64,000 nucleotides of DNA from Persicitalea jodogahamensis. GTDB lineage: Bacteria; Bacteroidota; Bacteroidia; Cytophagales; Spirosomataceae. The notes below the pieces were generated by a model. It did no database searches and was not told the origin of the DNA. It saw only the letters and a list, made by a program, of their open reading frames with translations. The stretch's first letter is position 1; each line of letters begins with the position of its first letter. The stretch covers positions 372,001 through 436,000 of the forward strand of contig NZ_BMXF01000001.1 in assembly GCF_014651615.1 (NCBI RefSeq), written 5' to 3'. A program made the translations under genes and the position numbers. Of the stretch, positions 43,022 through 51,926 are shown piece after piece.

Positions 43022-44128
43022 ATGAAAGCATTAAAAATTATCGGCATAATCGTAGGTGTCCTTGTTCTGGCTTTCGCCGGACTGGCGGCATACGCATATC
43101 TCACCTACTTTAATTTCGAAGGTGATTATGTCGCTAACTTTATTGCCAAAAACAAGCAGAAAAGTGCGCTGTACTGGGTTCGGAATGACAGCCTGATGGC
43201 CGAGCAGAATCCCAGCCGCAAGATGCCGCTGGCCAGTACGGTCAAGATTATCATTGCCATTGAGTTCGCCGAGCAGGTTTCTTCCGGCAAAATAGATCCG
43301 GCAGAGCAAGTGCCGCTCAGCGAGTTATCGCGCTTCTACATTGACGGCACCGACGGCGGCGCTCATCCGGCCTGGTTGAAACAAATGAAGGAGAAAAACC
43401 TGGTGGCGGCCGGTACAGCTTCGCTGCTGGAAATAGCCAAAGGCATGATCCGTCATAGTAGTAATGCGAACACCGAGTACCTGATGTGGCGGCTGGGACT
43501 GGCACCTATCAATGCCAACCTTATTGACCTGGGGCTGACGAAGCACGATTCGCTCTATCCGTTCGTATCGGCGCTGTACGTTTGTTCGGAGGAAAATTCG
43601 GCCAAGGGGCTGAAACTGATGGGTATGGACTTGTACAAAAAGAAGTCGATGCACTACTTTGAAGTACTGAAAATGGACACGACCATCAAGGAGAGGTTCA
43701 ACCGTGCGCATGTGAGCGCACCTGTGCAGCGTGTGTGGTCCGACCGACTGCCCGGAAGTACGGTTCGCGAGTACGATGGCATCCTGCAAAAAATCCAGAG
43801 CCGTACGTACTTCGATCCGACAACCCAAAAAACGCTGGAAGAGATTATGGAATGGCCCATGGAAGCCTTCGACACTAACCGGAAAAAGTACCTGCATCTG
43901 GGCGCAAAGGGCGGATCGACCGCTTTTGTATTAACTTACGCTCTTTATGCCACCGACCAGAAAGGCGACCGTACCCGCCTGACGTTTTTCTTTGACGACC
44001 TCACGACCGTAGAAAGTACCTTCCTGCAAGCCATGCTTGGTGATTTTCAGCAAAAAGTACTTTCGGGAGATGAAAAAGAACGTCAGGCAATTCTGAAAAC
44101 ACTGAATACAACAACGATTGGCGATTGA
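43022..44128 (+). CDS. Serine hydrolase of the class A beta-lactamase fold
   Basis: A 368-residue protein with one N-terminal hydrophobic segment (IIGIIVGVLVLAFAGLAAYAYL). The three catalytic motifs are present: Ser72-x-x-Lys75 in LASTVKIIIAIEF, Ser-Ser-Asn148 in RHSSNANTEYL, and a KGG triad in HLGAKGGSTAF. That is the layout of class A beta-lactamases and PBP-like esterases. Chain length exceeds a typical class A enzyme (about 290) by some 80 residues, and the omega-loop glutamate is not obvious, so drug hydrolysis is not implied. Membrane-anchored, periplasmic; starts 16 bases after the preceding gene and precedes a DinB gene. Confidence 0.8.
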   Translation: MKALKIIGIIVGVLVLAFAGLAAYAYLTYFNFEGDYVANFIAKNKQKSALYWVRNDSLMAEQNPSRKMPLASTVKIIIAIEFAEQVSSGKIDPAEQVPLSELSRFYIDGTDGGAHPAWLKQMKEKNLVAAGTASLLEIAKGMIRHSSNANTEYLMWRLGLAPINANLIDLGLTKHDSLYPFVSALYVCSEENSAKGLKLMGMDLYKKKSMHYFEVLKMDTTIKERFNRAHVSAPVQRVWSDRLPGSTVREYDGILQKIQSRTYFDPTTQKTLEEIMEWPMEAFDTNRKKYLHLGAKGGSTAFVLTYALYATDQKGDRTRLTFFFDDLTTVESTFLQAMLGDFQQKVLSGDEKERQAILKTLNTTTIGD

Positions 44129-44149
44129 CCCGCTCTCGCCTGGAACCGC

Positions 44150-44677
44150 ATGAAATACTTTTTGCTGTTATTGATCTTGGGCTCGTCATTTGCCGCCTTC
44201 GCGCAGTCCGAAGCTGTGCATTTGCAGGAACTGCAGCAGAAGTGGACTAACGCCAAAGCCTACACGCTGGCGCTGGCTGAATCTATGCCCGCCGAAAAGT
44301 ATAGTTTCCGGCCAGTGGAAGGGGAGATGACTTTTGGCACCCAGATGGTGCATTTATCGTCAAACATGGTGTGGTTGTGTTCTGAATACCTGACCGACAA
44401 AAAGCCGCCCCGCATTCGGAAAGACGTGGACGGCTTTGCCGACAAATCTAAAGACGAGGTACTTCAAGTAGTTTCGGAATCGCTGGACTACGCTTCCGAA
44501 ACCTTGAAAAACTTTGACCCCGAAAAACTCAACGAAACCGTCAGGTTTTTCAGCGGTCCGATGACTAAGCGGCAGATCATCAATCTGATGAATGACCATT
44601 TGACCCATCACCGCGCTCAGGCCATTGTGTACCTGCGGCTGAATGGAGTTCTGCCACCAAAGTACGTAGGATGGTAA
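44150..44677 (+). CDS. Secreted DinB-like protein
   Basis: A 175-residue four-helix protein of the DinB/YfiT superfamily, with signal peptide to about residue 19 (LLLLILGSSFAAFAQ). Candidate metal ligands: His in TQMVHLSSNM and the closing His pair in NDHLTHHRAQAIVYLRL. The signature ending LRLNGVLPPKYVG is typical of the family. It starts 21 bases after the serine hydrolase and may share its transcript. DinB-fold proteins serve as thiol-dependent transferases or metal-binding enzymes. The exported form found here is common in Cytophagales; substrate unknown. Confidence 0.85.
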   Translation: MKYFLLLLILGSSFAAFAQSEAVHLQELQQKWTNAKAYTLALAESMPAEKYSFRPVEGEMTFGTQMVHLSSNMVWLCSEYLTDKKPPRIRKDVDGFADKSKDEVLQVVSESLDYASETLKNFDPEKLNETVRFFSGPMTKRQIINLMNDHLTHHRAQAIVYLRLNGVLPPKYVGW

Positions 44678-44808
44678 AAATAAGGTTTGCGGTGAAAGCG
44701 GGGCGCTTTTTGGCGTCCGAAGGTGTTAAAGCCAATCTTTTGACCGGGACCTGAGAGGCATCCGCGAACCGTTGACCAAAACCCTTAACTTTTAACCAAA
44801 AGAACGAA

Positions 44809-45531
44809 GTGAAAATAATCGAAACCTCCGAAATATCGCGCCGTTACATCATGGGCACCCAGGTAGTTGACGCTTTGAAATCTGTCACGATCTCGGTCAA
44901 CAAGGGCGAATACGTCGCCTTCATGGGCCCTTCCGGCTCGGGCAAATCCACGCTGATGAATATCATCGGCTGCCTCGATACGCCTACCTCAGGTACGTAT
45001 ATCCTCAATAACAAGGATGTCAGCGACATGACTGAAAGCGAACTGGCCGAAATTCGTAACAAGGAAATCGGTTTCGTATTTCAGACCTTCAACCTGCTGC
45101 CGCGTATTTCGTCGCTTGACAATGTGGCTCTGCCGCTTATTTATTCGGGCCTCAATAAAGCTGACCGCACCGAAAAGGCCAACCAGGCGCTTTCCAATGT
45201 CGGGCTGGGCGACCGGGGGCACCACCGACCAAACGAGCTCTCGGGTGGACAGCGGCAGCGGGTGGCCGTGGCCCGCGCCCTGGTCAACGATCCCAGCATC
45301 CTGCTGGCCGATGAACCCACGGGTAACCTGGATACCAAGACTTCCTACGAAATCATGGACCTTTTCGACCAACTGCACAGCAAGGGCAATACCATCGTAA
45401 TGGTGACGCACGAGGAAGACATCGCCATGTACGCCCACCGCGTCATCCGTTTGCGCGACGGACTGGTGGAGTCGGATACAGTGAATCCCAATCCGACCAA
45501 AGTGAAGCATATCCTGGCGCAGGAAGAATAG
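44809..45531 (+). CDS. ABC transporter ATP-binding protein (MacB/LolD type)
   Basis: A 240-residue ABC ATPase. Start is GTG at 44809, which gives [18 protein letters not shown] as the expected strand; no ATG fits better. Walker [14 protein letters not shown], signature [15 protein letters not shown], Walker [13 protein letters not shown] and the H-loop in [13 protein letters not shown] are all intact. No permease gene is adjacent, unlike the pair at 7.7-10.9 kb, so its partner is encoded elsewhere. It is convergent with the bestrophin gene with no spacer. Confidence 0.92.
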   Translation: MKIIETSEISRRYIMGTQVVDALKSVTISVNKGEYVAFMGPSGSGKSTLMNIIGCLDTPTSGTYILNNKDVSDMTESELAEIRNKEIGFVFQTFNLLPRISSLDNVALPLIYSGLNKADRTEKANQALSNVGLGDRGHHRPNELSGGQRQRVAVARALVNDPSILLADEPTGNLDTKTSYEIMDLFDQLHSKGNTIVMVTHEEDIAMYAHRVIRLRDGLVESDTVNPNPTKVKHILAQEE

Positions 45532-46455
45532 TCAAAAGACCTTCTCATAAAGCTCGCGCTGCTCGGCGGGCTGCTTTTCCAGGTCCACTTCCAGAATCTC
45601 GAAGACGTTCTTCGTGATGGTGTGGGCGATGTCGCCCGTGGGCAGGTCGTTACAATCCAGACCAAAGGGATCTTCAATCTCGCTGCCCATCATTTCAATG
45701 CCGATAAAGGTAAAGAAAATGAAGGCCACTAATGGAATAGTGAAATAGCCAAAGTCGCGCACCAGTCCGAAGGGTAACATCGAAGCGTAGCCCAAAATCA
45801 ACAATTTGACGTAGACACTGTACGAAAAAGGAATCGGCGTTTTCTTAATCCGCTCGCAGGCCCCGGCTATGTCCAGTAGTGCTTGCGTGTGGGGCTTCAT
45901 GTTGCGGGTGTCATCGCCCGTTATAGCGCCGCTGCGATAAAGGGTCTGGGTTTTCTGAAAAATCAGGGAAGAAATATGGCTGGGGATGTGCTTGTATTTT
46001 TGATAATCAGTGATTTCCTGTGGAGTAAGATGGATTAACTCTTCAATGCGGGTACCCTGGCGTAAGTGTTCTTTTAGGGATAGGCAGAAATTGGAAATCA
46101 AGGTTGCCATTTCGGCGCGGCTACGCACATCTCCTTCCGGGAATATGGCGTGGGCCGTCACGGCCAGATTGCGGCAGTGGTTTACCAGTGCGCCCCACTG
46201 CTTGCGGCCCTCCCACCAACGGTCGTAAGCCGTGTTGGTGCGAAACACAAGCAGCACGCTCAGCACGATACCCAGCAGTGAGAAAATACTGGATGGTGCG
46301 TGGATTTCCAGCTCGCCTTCCATGACCAGGACGCAGAAAACAGCGGTAAAACCAGCCACGGCTGCTGTGCTGCGCATCATTTTACGCATTGTCCAGCTAC
46401 GGGTAAGGTGGGCGATGTCACCAAGGAAATGTTTGTTGGTTTCGTAAACGATCAT
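45532..46455 (-). CDS. Bestrophin family ion channel protein
   Basis: A 307-residue bestrophin (UPF0187) protein. It shows the family signature RTNTAYDRWWEGRKQWGALVNHCRN, four helices (AAVAGFTAVFCVLVM, SIFSLLGIVLSVLLVF, YVKLLILGYASMLPFGLV, IPLVAFIFFTFIGIEMMGSEI), and the conserved end DPFGLDCNDLPTGDIAHTI. Eukaryotic bestrophins are anion channels; a bacterial homologue conducts cations, so ion selectivity is not predicted here. It ends against the ABC ATPase stop codon, and precedes a bidirectional hairpin shared with lpdA. Confidence 0.93.
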   Translation of the reverse strand: MIVYETNKHFLGDIAHLTRSWTMRKMMRSTAAVAGFTAVFCVLVMEGELEIHAPSSIFSLLGIVLSVLLVFRTNTAYDRWWEGRKQWGALVNHCRNLAVTAHAIFPEGDVRSRAEMATLISNFCLSLKEHLRQGTRIEELIHLTPQEITDYQKYKHIPSHISSLIFQKTQTLYRSGAITGDDTRNMKPHTQALLDIAGACERIKKTPIPFSYSVYVKLLILGYASMLPFGLVRDFGYFTIPLVAFIFFTFIGIEMMGSEIEDPFGLDCNDLPTGDIAHTITKNVFEILEVDLEKQPAEQRELYEKVF

Positions 46456-46529
46456 GTTGAGTTGAGTTTTAGAAGTTCTTCATATTTATTAACAGGGGTT
46501 GCTGATCCTGCTTGTCAGCTTTTGCCAGA

Positions 46530-46567
46530 AAAAATCCCTTCCCGAAATTTTCCGGGAGGGGATTTTT
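46530..46567. terminator. Terminator between lpdA and bestrophin
   Basis: AAAAATCCCTTCCCG (46530-46544) pairs with CGGGAGGGGATTTTT (46553-46567) with one wobble. It lies 20 bases past the lpdA stop. A/T runs on both ends suit termination of lpdA on the minus strand. Confidence 0.85.
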
Positions 46568-46586
46568 AACTAAAAAGAGAAAGAAA

Positions 46587-47984
46587 TCAAAGGTCGATCG
46601 CCTCTCCGTATGCTGCTTCCGTTGCGCCTTTCACTGCCTCCGACATGGTGGGGTGGGGGTGGATCGAGCGCAGTATTTCGTGCGAGGTAGTTTCGAGCTT
46701 GCGGGCTACAACTACCTCGGCGATCATCTCCGTAACGTTGGCGCCGATCATGTGCGCACCCAGCCACTCGCCGTATTTGGCGTCGAAAATCACTTTGACG
46801 AAACCTTCCTTCGCACCCGCTGCCGACGCTTTGCCGGAAGCCATGAAAGGAAATTTACCGACTTTGATGTCGTAGCCTTCCTCGCGGGCCCGCTTTTCGG
46901 TCAAGCCGACGGATGCAATTTCGGGCTGGCAGTAGGTGCAGCCGGGAATATTGTTGTAGTCGAGGGCTTCGGTCTTGTGGCCGGCAATTTTCTCGGCGCA
47001 GATGATACCTTCCGCCGTTGCCACGTGCGCCAGGGCCGGGCCGGGAGTACAGTCGCCGATGGCGTAGTAACCCGGAACGTTGGTTTCGTACCACTCGTTG
47101 ACGGTGATTTTGCCGCGCTCGGTAGCAATCTTCATTTCTTCCAGGCCGATATTTTCGAGGTTAGCCACTACGCCCGCTGCCGACAACACTACTTCGGCTT
47201 CGAAAGTCTTGGGGCCGTCTGGCGTTTTGACGGATACTTTGCAGAGCTTACCGCTGGTATCGACTTTCTCCACCGACGAATTGGTGTAAATATCGATGCC
47301 CATTTTCTTGTACTGCTTCGTCAGCTCCTTGGACACGTCCTCGTCCTCCACAGGAACCATCGTCGGCAGAAACTCCACGATCGTCACCTTGGTACCCATG
47401 CTGGCGTACACGAAGGCAAACTCCACGCCAATAGCGCCGGAACCGATCACGAGCATACTTTCGGGTTGCTTTTCCAGGCTCATGGCCTTGCGGTATTCGA
47501 TGATTTTCGTGCCGTCGATCTTGATATTGGGTAGTTCCCGGGCGCGGCCGCCCGTAGCAATGATTACGCCCTTGCTGGCTGCATATTCAGTTTTTTTGCC
47601 ATCGGCGTCGGTCACTTCGACTTTCTTGCCGGGAATCACTTTCCCGTAGCCCATGATGACGTCGATTTTGTTTTTCTTCATCAGAAAGGCCACGCCTTTA
47701 CTCATGCCGTTGGCTACGCCCCGGCTTCGCTGAATTACGGCCCCGAAGTCGGCAGAATTCTCGCCGACGTTGATACCGTAGTCCTTGGCATGCTTGATAT
47801 ATTCAAAAACCTGTGCACTTTTCAACAGAGCTTTTGTAGGAATGCAGCCCCAGTTGAGGCAGATGCCGCCCAGGCTTTCTTTTTCCACAATTGCCACTTT
47901 CAATCCTAATTGCGAGGCACGAATGGCCGCCGGATAACCACCGGGACCGCTGCCTACCACAATAACGTCATATGTTTGAGCCAT
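46587..47984 (-). CDS. lpdA: Dihydrolipoyl dehydrogenase
   Basis: A 465-residue flavoprotein, the E3 component shared by 2-oxo-acid dehydrogenase complexes. FAD fold: VIVVGSGPGGYPAAIRASQ; redox-active disulfide: GGICLNWGCIPTKALL; NAD fold: LVIGSGAIGVEFAFVYASMG; catalytic His-Glu region: RSIHPHPTMSEAVKGA. Length matches the family. It stands alone with no E1/E2 gene nearby, so it probably serves several complexes. A -7 element (48029-48036) lies 45 bases upstream of the ATG. Confidence 0.97.
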   Translation of the reverse strand: MAQTYDVIVVGSGPGGYPAAIRASQLGLKVAIVEKESLGGICLNWGCIPTKALLKSAQVFEYIKHAKDYGINVGENSADFGAVIQRSRGVANGMSKGVAFLMKKNKIDVIMGYGKVIPGKKVEVTDADGKKTEYAASKGVIIATGGRARELPNIKIDGTKIIEYRKAMSLEKQPESMLVIGSGAIGVEFAFVYASMGTKVTIVEFLPTMVPVEDEDVSKELTKQYKKMGIDIYTNSSVEKVDTSGKLCKVSVKTPDGPKTFEAEVVLSAAGVVANLENIGLEEMKIATERGKITVNEWYETNVPGYYAIGDCTPGPALAHVATAEGIICAEKIAGHKTEALDYNNIPGCTYCQPEIASVGLTEKRAREEGYDIKVGKFPFMASGKASAAGAKEGFVKVIFDAKYGEWLGAHMIGANVTEMIAEVVVARKLETTSHEILRSIHPHPTMSEAVKGATEAAYGEAIDL

Positions 47985-48028
47985 TTCTGAGTTAGTTTGG
48001 GGTATGAGGTTTTGCTAAAAAAACGTCG

Positions 48029-48036
48029 CAAATATA
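48029..48036 (-). promoter_or_regulatory. -7 element ahead of lpdA
   Basis: On the minus strand TATATTTG matches TAnnTTTG, the same octamer as the rpmB -7. A TTTG lies upstream at a 14-base spacing (48054-48051), shorter than usual. Confidence 0.5.
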
Positions 48037-48094
48037 AGCCTTTTTTGCGGCAAAGCCGAAGGAGCTGAGTTCCTATATTCAAGGCAGAAATCAC

Positions 48095-48102
48095 TATCTT
48101 TG
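48095..48102 (+). promoter_or_regulatory. -7 element ahead of prfB
   Basis: TATCTTTG matches TAnnTTTG, 77 bases before the prfB ATG at 48179. Confidence 0.5.
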
Positions 48103-48178
48103 CAGTTTTGAAAGCAATTGACGCAAAAGGGTACTACCTCACGGTCGGTTGCTTACTACTCATTATCCATTTAAGAAA

Positions 48179-49253
48179 ATGACTCAGGATCAGTTGAAAG
48201 AGCTGAAGGGCCGCGTAGAGGCCTTGGGGAGGTATCTTTGACTACGGTCATCGCAAAAACCAACTCGAACAATTAGAACTACAAACTGCACAGCCTGAAT
48301 TCTGGACTGACTCGGCCCGCGCCGAGAAAGTGATGAAGGAAATTCGGGGATTGAAATTCTGGACCAACGGCTACGAAGAACTCGCCCGGCGGCGCGACGA
48401 CCTGGACGTGATCTGGGAGTTTTATGACGCCGACGAAGCCACCGAAGAGGAAGTGGACGCCGAAGCCGCCAAGCTCACCGAAAAGCTGGAGGAGATTGAA
48501 TTCCGTAAGATGCTCGGCGAGGAAGGCGACGATCTGCCAGCGGTGATCGAGATCAACGCCGGAGCGGGCGGTACCGAGTCGCAGGACTGGGCGTCGATGC
48601 TGATGCGAATGTACATCATGTGGGCTGAGAAAAACGGCTATAAGGTGCGCGAAGTCGATTTGCAGGATGGCGAAGTAGCGGGCGTGAAGTCCGTGACGCT
48701 TGAAATCGAGGGCGAGTATGCCTACGGCAACCTCAAATCCGAGAATGGCGTGCACCGCCTGGTGCGCATTTCGCCCTTTGACTCCAACGCCCGGCGACAT
48801 ACGTCGTTCACCTCGGTGTATGTTTACCCGCTGGCCGACAACGACATTGAGATCGATGTTAACCCGGCGGATATTACCTGGGATACGTATCGCTCCGGCG
48901 GTGCGGGCGGCCAGAACGTCAACAAAGTCGAGACCGCCGTGCGGCTGCACCACAAGCCTTCGGGCATTGTCATTGCCTGTCAGCAGGAACGCTCGCAGTT
49001 GATGAACAAGGAGGTGGCCATGCGGCTTCTGAAATCGAGGCTATACCAGATCGAACTGGAAAAGCGTAACGAGGCACGCGCCGAAGTGGAGGCATCGAAG
49101 CGTAAGATCGAGTGGGGGTCACAGATCCGCAGCTACGTCCTTGACGATCGCCGTGTGAAGGATCACCGCACTGATTACCAAACCTCGAACACCGATGCCG
49201 TCCTGAACGGGGATCTCAATGATTTCATCAAGGCCTATCTTATGGAGTCGTAA
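48179..49253 (+). CDS. prfB: Peptide chain release factor 2 (programmed +1 frameshift)
   Basis: RF2 reads UGA and UAA stop codons. The coding sequence is 48179-48238 joined to 48240-49253, giving 357 residues. The first 20 codons end at CTT followed by an in-frame TGA at 48239-48241 and a C. A Shine-Dalgarno-like GGGGAGG (48226-48232) lies three bases before CTT, and the context TATCTTTGACTAC is nearly identical to the well-known RF2 autoregulatory site. Low RF2 lets the ribosome slip +1 and read on. In the second frame the anticodon tripeptide SPF (VRISPFDSN) and the catalytic GGQ ([12 protein letters not shown]) are present. Confidence 0.96.
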
Positions 49254-49382
49254 TTGAGGAAGGGTTAATGGTTAACGGCAACGCGGAAATTCCGGGTAAG
49301 AATAGTGTAGAGGAAAGCTATCGACCGTTTCAAAAACCTATTGGCCTTTAACCGTTAACCCTTGACCCATACGACCACGCCA

Positions 49383-50177
49383 TTGAAACTGCACTACGAC
49401 TGCCTCGGCCACGGGCCGAACGTGCTGCTGGCTTTTCACGGGGTGGGGCAAACGGGGCGTCGCTGCTACGAGCCCTTCGCCCGGCATTTGGGCCATTACT
49501 ACACGATTTATGCGTTTGACCTGTTTCATCACGGACAAAGCAAGGGCGTGAGCGGCAGCGATGATTTTTCCGATGCCGACGTGCTGACCAGGGCGCTTTG
49601 GAAAGACCTGATTCAAAAGTTCATTAAGGAAAAAAATATTGTCCGCTTCGATGTGGTAGGTTTTAGCCTGGGCGGACGCTATGCCCTGGCTACCGCAGAG
49701 GCTTTTTCCGAACACCTGGAGCGGCTGATTCTCATTGCTCCCGATGGTGTGGTGGATCATCCGCTGTTCGGGATAGCCACTCGCTTTGCACCCACGCGCG
49801 GGCTGTACCGGCGGCTTAGCGACAATCCGCAACCGCTCTTTGCCGCCGCCGATCTGGCGCAGAGAGCACGAATTCTGCCCGAAAAAATGGTGAGCTTCGT
49901 ACGCTACGCTATGGGGACAGCCGAGCAGCGGCGGCGAATTTACCGTTCCTGGGTAAGCTTGCGGGAATTGTCTTTCAACATCGCCAAACTCCACGCTCAG
50001 CTAAAAAGAAATGGAGTGGAAGTGTGGCTTTTTGTGGGCAAATACGATCCTGTTATCGTGCCTGCCAAGTTGAAATTGTTGTCGGAGCGATTGCCCGAGA
50101 AACACTTCTTCGTGCTGGAAAGCGGCCACGGGGGATTGGTAGAGCGGGCTGCGCTGGTTATGAAACAAAAAGAATAA
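49383..50177 (+). CDS. Alpha/beta hydrolase
   Basis: A hydrolase of about 264 residues. The frame has no early ATG; TTG at 49383 gives MKLHYDCLGHGPNVLLAFHGVGQ, a natural start, while TTG at 49362 would lie inside a repeated spacer word. The oxyanion region is LLAFHGVGQTG, the nucleophile serine is in VVGFSLGGRYAL, an aspartate is in LFVGKYDPVIVP, and the histidine in LESGHGGLVE. Substrate cannot be predicted; related proteins include esterases and lactone or haloalkane hydrolases. Convergent with an SRPBCC gene, one base apart. Confidence 0.85.
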   Translation: MKLHYDCLGHGPNVLLAFHGVGQTGRRCYEPFARHLGHYYTIYAFDLFHHGQSKGVSGSDDFSDADVLTRALWKDLIQKFIKEKNIVRFDVVGFSLGGRYALATAEAFSEHLERLILIAPDGVVDHPLFGIATRFAPTRGLYRRLSDNPQPLFAAADLAQRARILPEKMVSFVRYAMGTAEQRRRIYRSWVSLRELSFNIAKLHAQLKRNGVEVWLFVGKYDPVIVPAKLKLLSERLPEKHFFVLESGHGGLVERAALVMKQKE

Positions 50178-50178
50178 G

Positions 50179-50625
50179 CTAAGCCTCCTCGGCTAGGGTC
50201 TTGATTTTTGCCATTGCCCGTTTCCAGGCCAAAGTCATAGAATCGAAAGAATCTTCGGCCATTTCAACTTCTACGCTCAGTTCGGTGGCACCTTCTTTGT
50301 GGGTCAGCAGGTAAGTCTCTTTGCCTCCCTTCACGCTCATGGCTTCTTCGCTTGTGTAATCTTCCTCACCGCCGAACACCACACCCTGATACTCTATTGA
50401 GAGCATAAGCGGGGGCTCGTTCACTAGTACTTCCCCCACAAGTCCCCCGCCGCTTACGTCCGTAAACAGCACCTTACTACCTTCTTCCCAATTGGTTTTG
50501 GGCCTGGCGCCAAAACTGAACTCGCCATACCAGCGCGGCGTAAAACGTTCATCGGTTAGTATTTCCCAAACCTTTTCCCGTGAGGCGGCGATTTCCACCG
50601 CCTTCTCGATGGTTTTCCTTTTCAT
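50179..50625 (-). CDS. SRPBCC / AHSA1-like domain protein
   Basis: A 148-residue protein with the START-like fold. It begins KTIEKAVEIAASREKVWEILTDERFTPRWYGEFS and ends in EMAEDSFDSMTLAWKRAMAKIKTLAE. The ATG at 50625 is used; the upstream ATG at 50643 is possible, while the longer frame to 50775 runs through AT-rich intergenic DNA. Members bind hydrophobic ligands or act in stress response; AHSA1-like proteins often sit next to a small regulator, which is not present here. Confidence 0.85.
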   Translation of the reverse strand: MKRKTIEKAVEIAASREKVWEILTDERFTPRWYGEFSFGARPKTNWEEGSKVLFTDVSGGGLVGEVLVNEPPLMLSIEYQGVVFGGEEDYTSEEAMSVKGGKETYLLTHKEGATELSVEVEMAEDSFDSMTLAWKRAMAKIKTLAEEA

Positions 50626-50882
50626 CGGTAATTGCGTTAACATGGTCGGTTGAAGTTTTTCCTTCTTTAAGTAATGAAGAGGATGGTGGAACATTGTCGG
50701 AAAGCGCAGAGAATGATATTCTAGTTGTATTACAAAGGACCGAATTACCGAAATATTATAATATAATCCAAACATATAATAGATTTATAAACTAACATAT
50801 GTTTGAGGGAAAGAATAAGAAATGCACAGGATTAATATTAAATACCTGTTTTATAGGTTAATTATTTGGAGAGGGTGAGAAA

Positions 50883-51479
50883 CTACCCCTTTGCGTTTAA
50901 ATAGTCCTCCCATTCATCGATGTCGGTAAGAGGCTCCAGCAAGTCATAACTGATCTTGTGTTTCATCAATGCCGCTTCGGTTTGCTCCATAAGATGGGGC
51001 TGGCTCCACGGCATACCGTCGAAGATTTCTTCGTACAAACGATTCATGCCTAGCAGGTAATAGCCCCCGTCGGTAGATGGGCCAATCACCACATCATGCT
51101 GCTGGAGTTGCTGAAAAGCGGTCTCTAAATGCCGGAGTTTCAAATCCAGGCAGTCGCTGCCGATGATTACGACACTGTCAGCCCCCTGCGCAAATTGTTC
51201 ACGGAATGCCTGCTTCATGCGGTCGCCGAGGTCTCCATCCTGAGGTTGCAGAGCCTTGTGCCACCCGTTCCACAGATCATCGTGATTGATGAAGTCACCA
51301 TAATACACCGTCTTAGCATAGCTATCGGCAGAAAGCAGGTCGGCGGTTCGGCAGGTATATTCCAGTAGTTCACGATAAATTTCGACGGCTTTTGGGTGGC
51401 CGACGGTTTTGGCGATCCGGGTCTTTACCTTACCCTCGATGGGGTTCTTTACGAAAATAATCAGGGCGGGAAGTGGCAT
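50883..51479 (-). CDS. TIGR04282 family glycosyltransferase (DUF2064)
   Basis: A 198-residue protein of the small nucleotidyl/glycosyltransferase-like family. The ATG at 51479 (MPLPALIIFVKNPIEGKVKTRIAKTVG) is the standard start; a longer frame overlaps the divergent RidA promoter. Signature blocks are FVKNPIEGKVKTRIA, IIGSDCLDLKLRHLE and DVVIGPSTDGGYYLLG. Family members are linked to arsenosugar biosynthesis in some bacteria, but no arsenic genes lie near this copy, so that role is unsupported here. Divergent from RidA. Confidence 0.9.
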   Translation of the reverse strand: MPLPALIIFVKNPIEGKVKTRIAKTVGHPKAVEIYRELLEYTCRTADLLSADSYAKTVYYGDFINHDDLWNGWHKALQPQDGDLGDRMKQAFREQFAQGADSVVIIGSDCLDLKLRHLETAFQQLQQHDVVIGPSTDGGYYLLGMNRLYEEIFDGMPWSQPHLMEQTEAALMKHKISYDLLEPLTDIDEWEDYLNAKG

Positions 51480-51486
51480 AATTTGG

Positions 51487-51494
51487 TAGTTTTG
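51487..51494 (+). promoter_or_regulatory. -7 element ahead of the RidA gene
   Basis: TAGTTTTG matches TAnnTTTG, 33 bases before the ATG at 51527. The 47-base spacer separates it from the divergent TIGR04282 gene, so the -33 region would fall within that gene's start. Confidence 0.5.
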
Positions 51495-51526
51495 TGCTTC
51501 TGAAAAAGATCCAAACAACTAAAATT

Positions 51527-51895
51527 ATGCCCAAAAAAATAATATTCACCGATAAGGCCCCCGCCCCCATCGGGCCGTACAGTCAGGCAGTCATGATCAA
51601 TGATATGCTCTATGTTTCGGGCCAGATTGCCTTGAAAGAGGCCGAAACCGGGGATGTCAAGTCTGAGGCCAGGCAGGTTATGGAAAACATCGGACATATC
51701 CTCACTGCCGCCGGACTCACCTACGCACACATTGTCAAATCCAGTATTTTTCTGAAAAAGATGGATGACTTTGCACTGGTTAACGAAGTGTATGGAGCCT
51801 ATTTCGAGAATGAGCCGCCCGCCCGCGAAACCGTGCAGGTGGCAAAACTACCGAAGGATGTGAACGTGGAGATTTCGGTGATTGCGGTTATTTAA
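51527..51895 (+). CDS. RidA family enamine/imine deaminase
   Basis: A 122-residue protein of the RidA/YjgF family, which hydrolyses reactive 2-aminoacrylate-type enamines released by PLP enzymes. Hallmarks: APAPIGPYSQAV, LYVSGQIAL, and PPARETVQVAKLPKDVNVEISVIAV, in which the Arg in ARETVQV and the downstream Glu mark the active site. The ATG at 51527 is chosen; an earlier in-frame codon at 51494 overlaps the promoter. The gltX gene starts 31 bases after its stop, so the two may be cotranscribed. Confidence 0.93.
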   Translation: MPKKIIFTDKAPAPIGPYSQAVMINDMLYVSGQIALKEAETGDVKSEARQVMENIGHILTAAGLTYAHIVKSSIFLKKMDDFALVNEVYGAYFENEPPARETVQVAKLPKDVNVEISVIAVI

Positions 51896-51926
51896 TGAAC
51901 AACAGACAGACAGTGAACAATTGACA

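Noticed and set aside
46512-47534. 340-codon plus-strand frame opposite lpdA
   Set aside because: It is the antisense shadow of a clear dihydrolipoyl dehydrogenase in GC-skewed codons, with no recognisable domain.
48179-48241. Early in-frame TGA suggesting a prfB pseudogene
   Set aside because: The context is the classic RF2 programmed +1 frameshift site, and both frames together give a full-length protein with SPF and GGQ motifs.
50776-50882. AT-rich stretch with inverted repeat CAAACATAT/ATATGTTTG that could hint at an origin or attachment site
   Set aside because: Only one 9-bp inverted repeat, no iterons, DnaA boxes or integrase nearby; more likely an AT-rich promoter/terminator spacer.
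50883-51479. Arsenosugar biosynthesis role for the TIGR04282 gene
   Set aside because: No arsenic methyltransferase or radical SAM ArsS-like gene is nearby; only the family name supports it.
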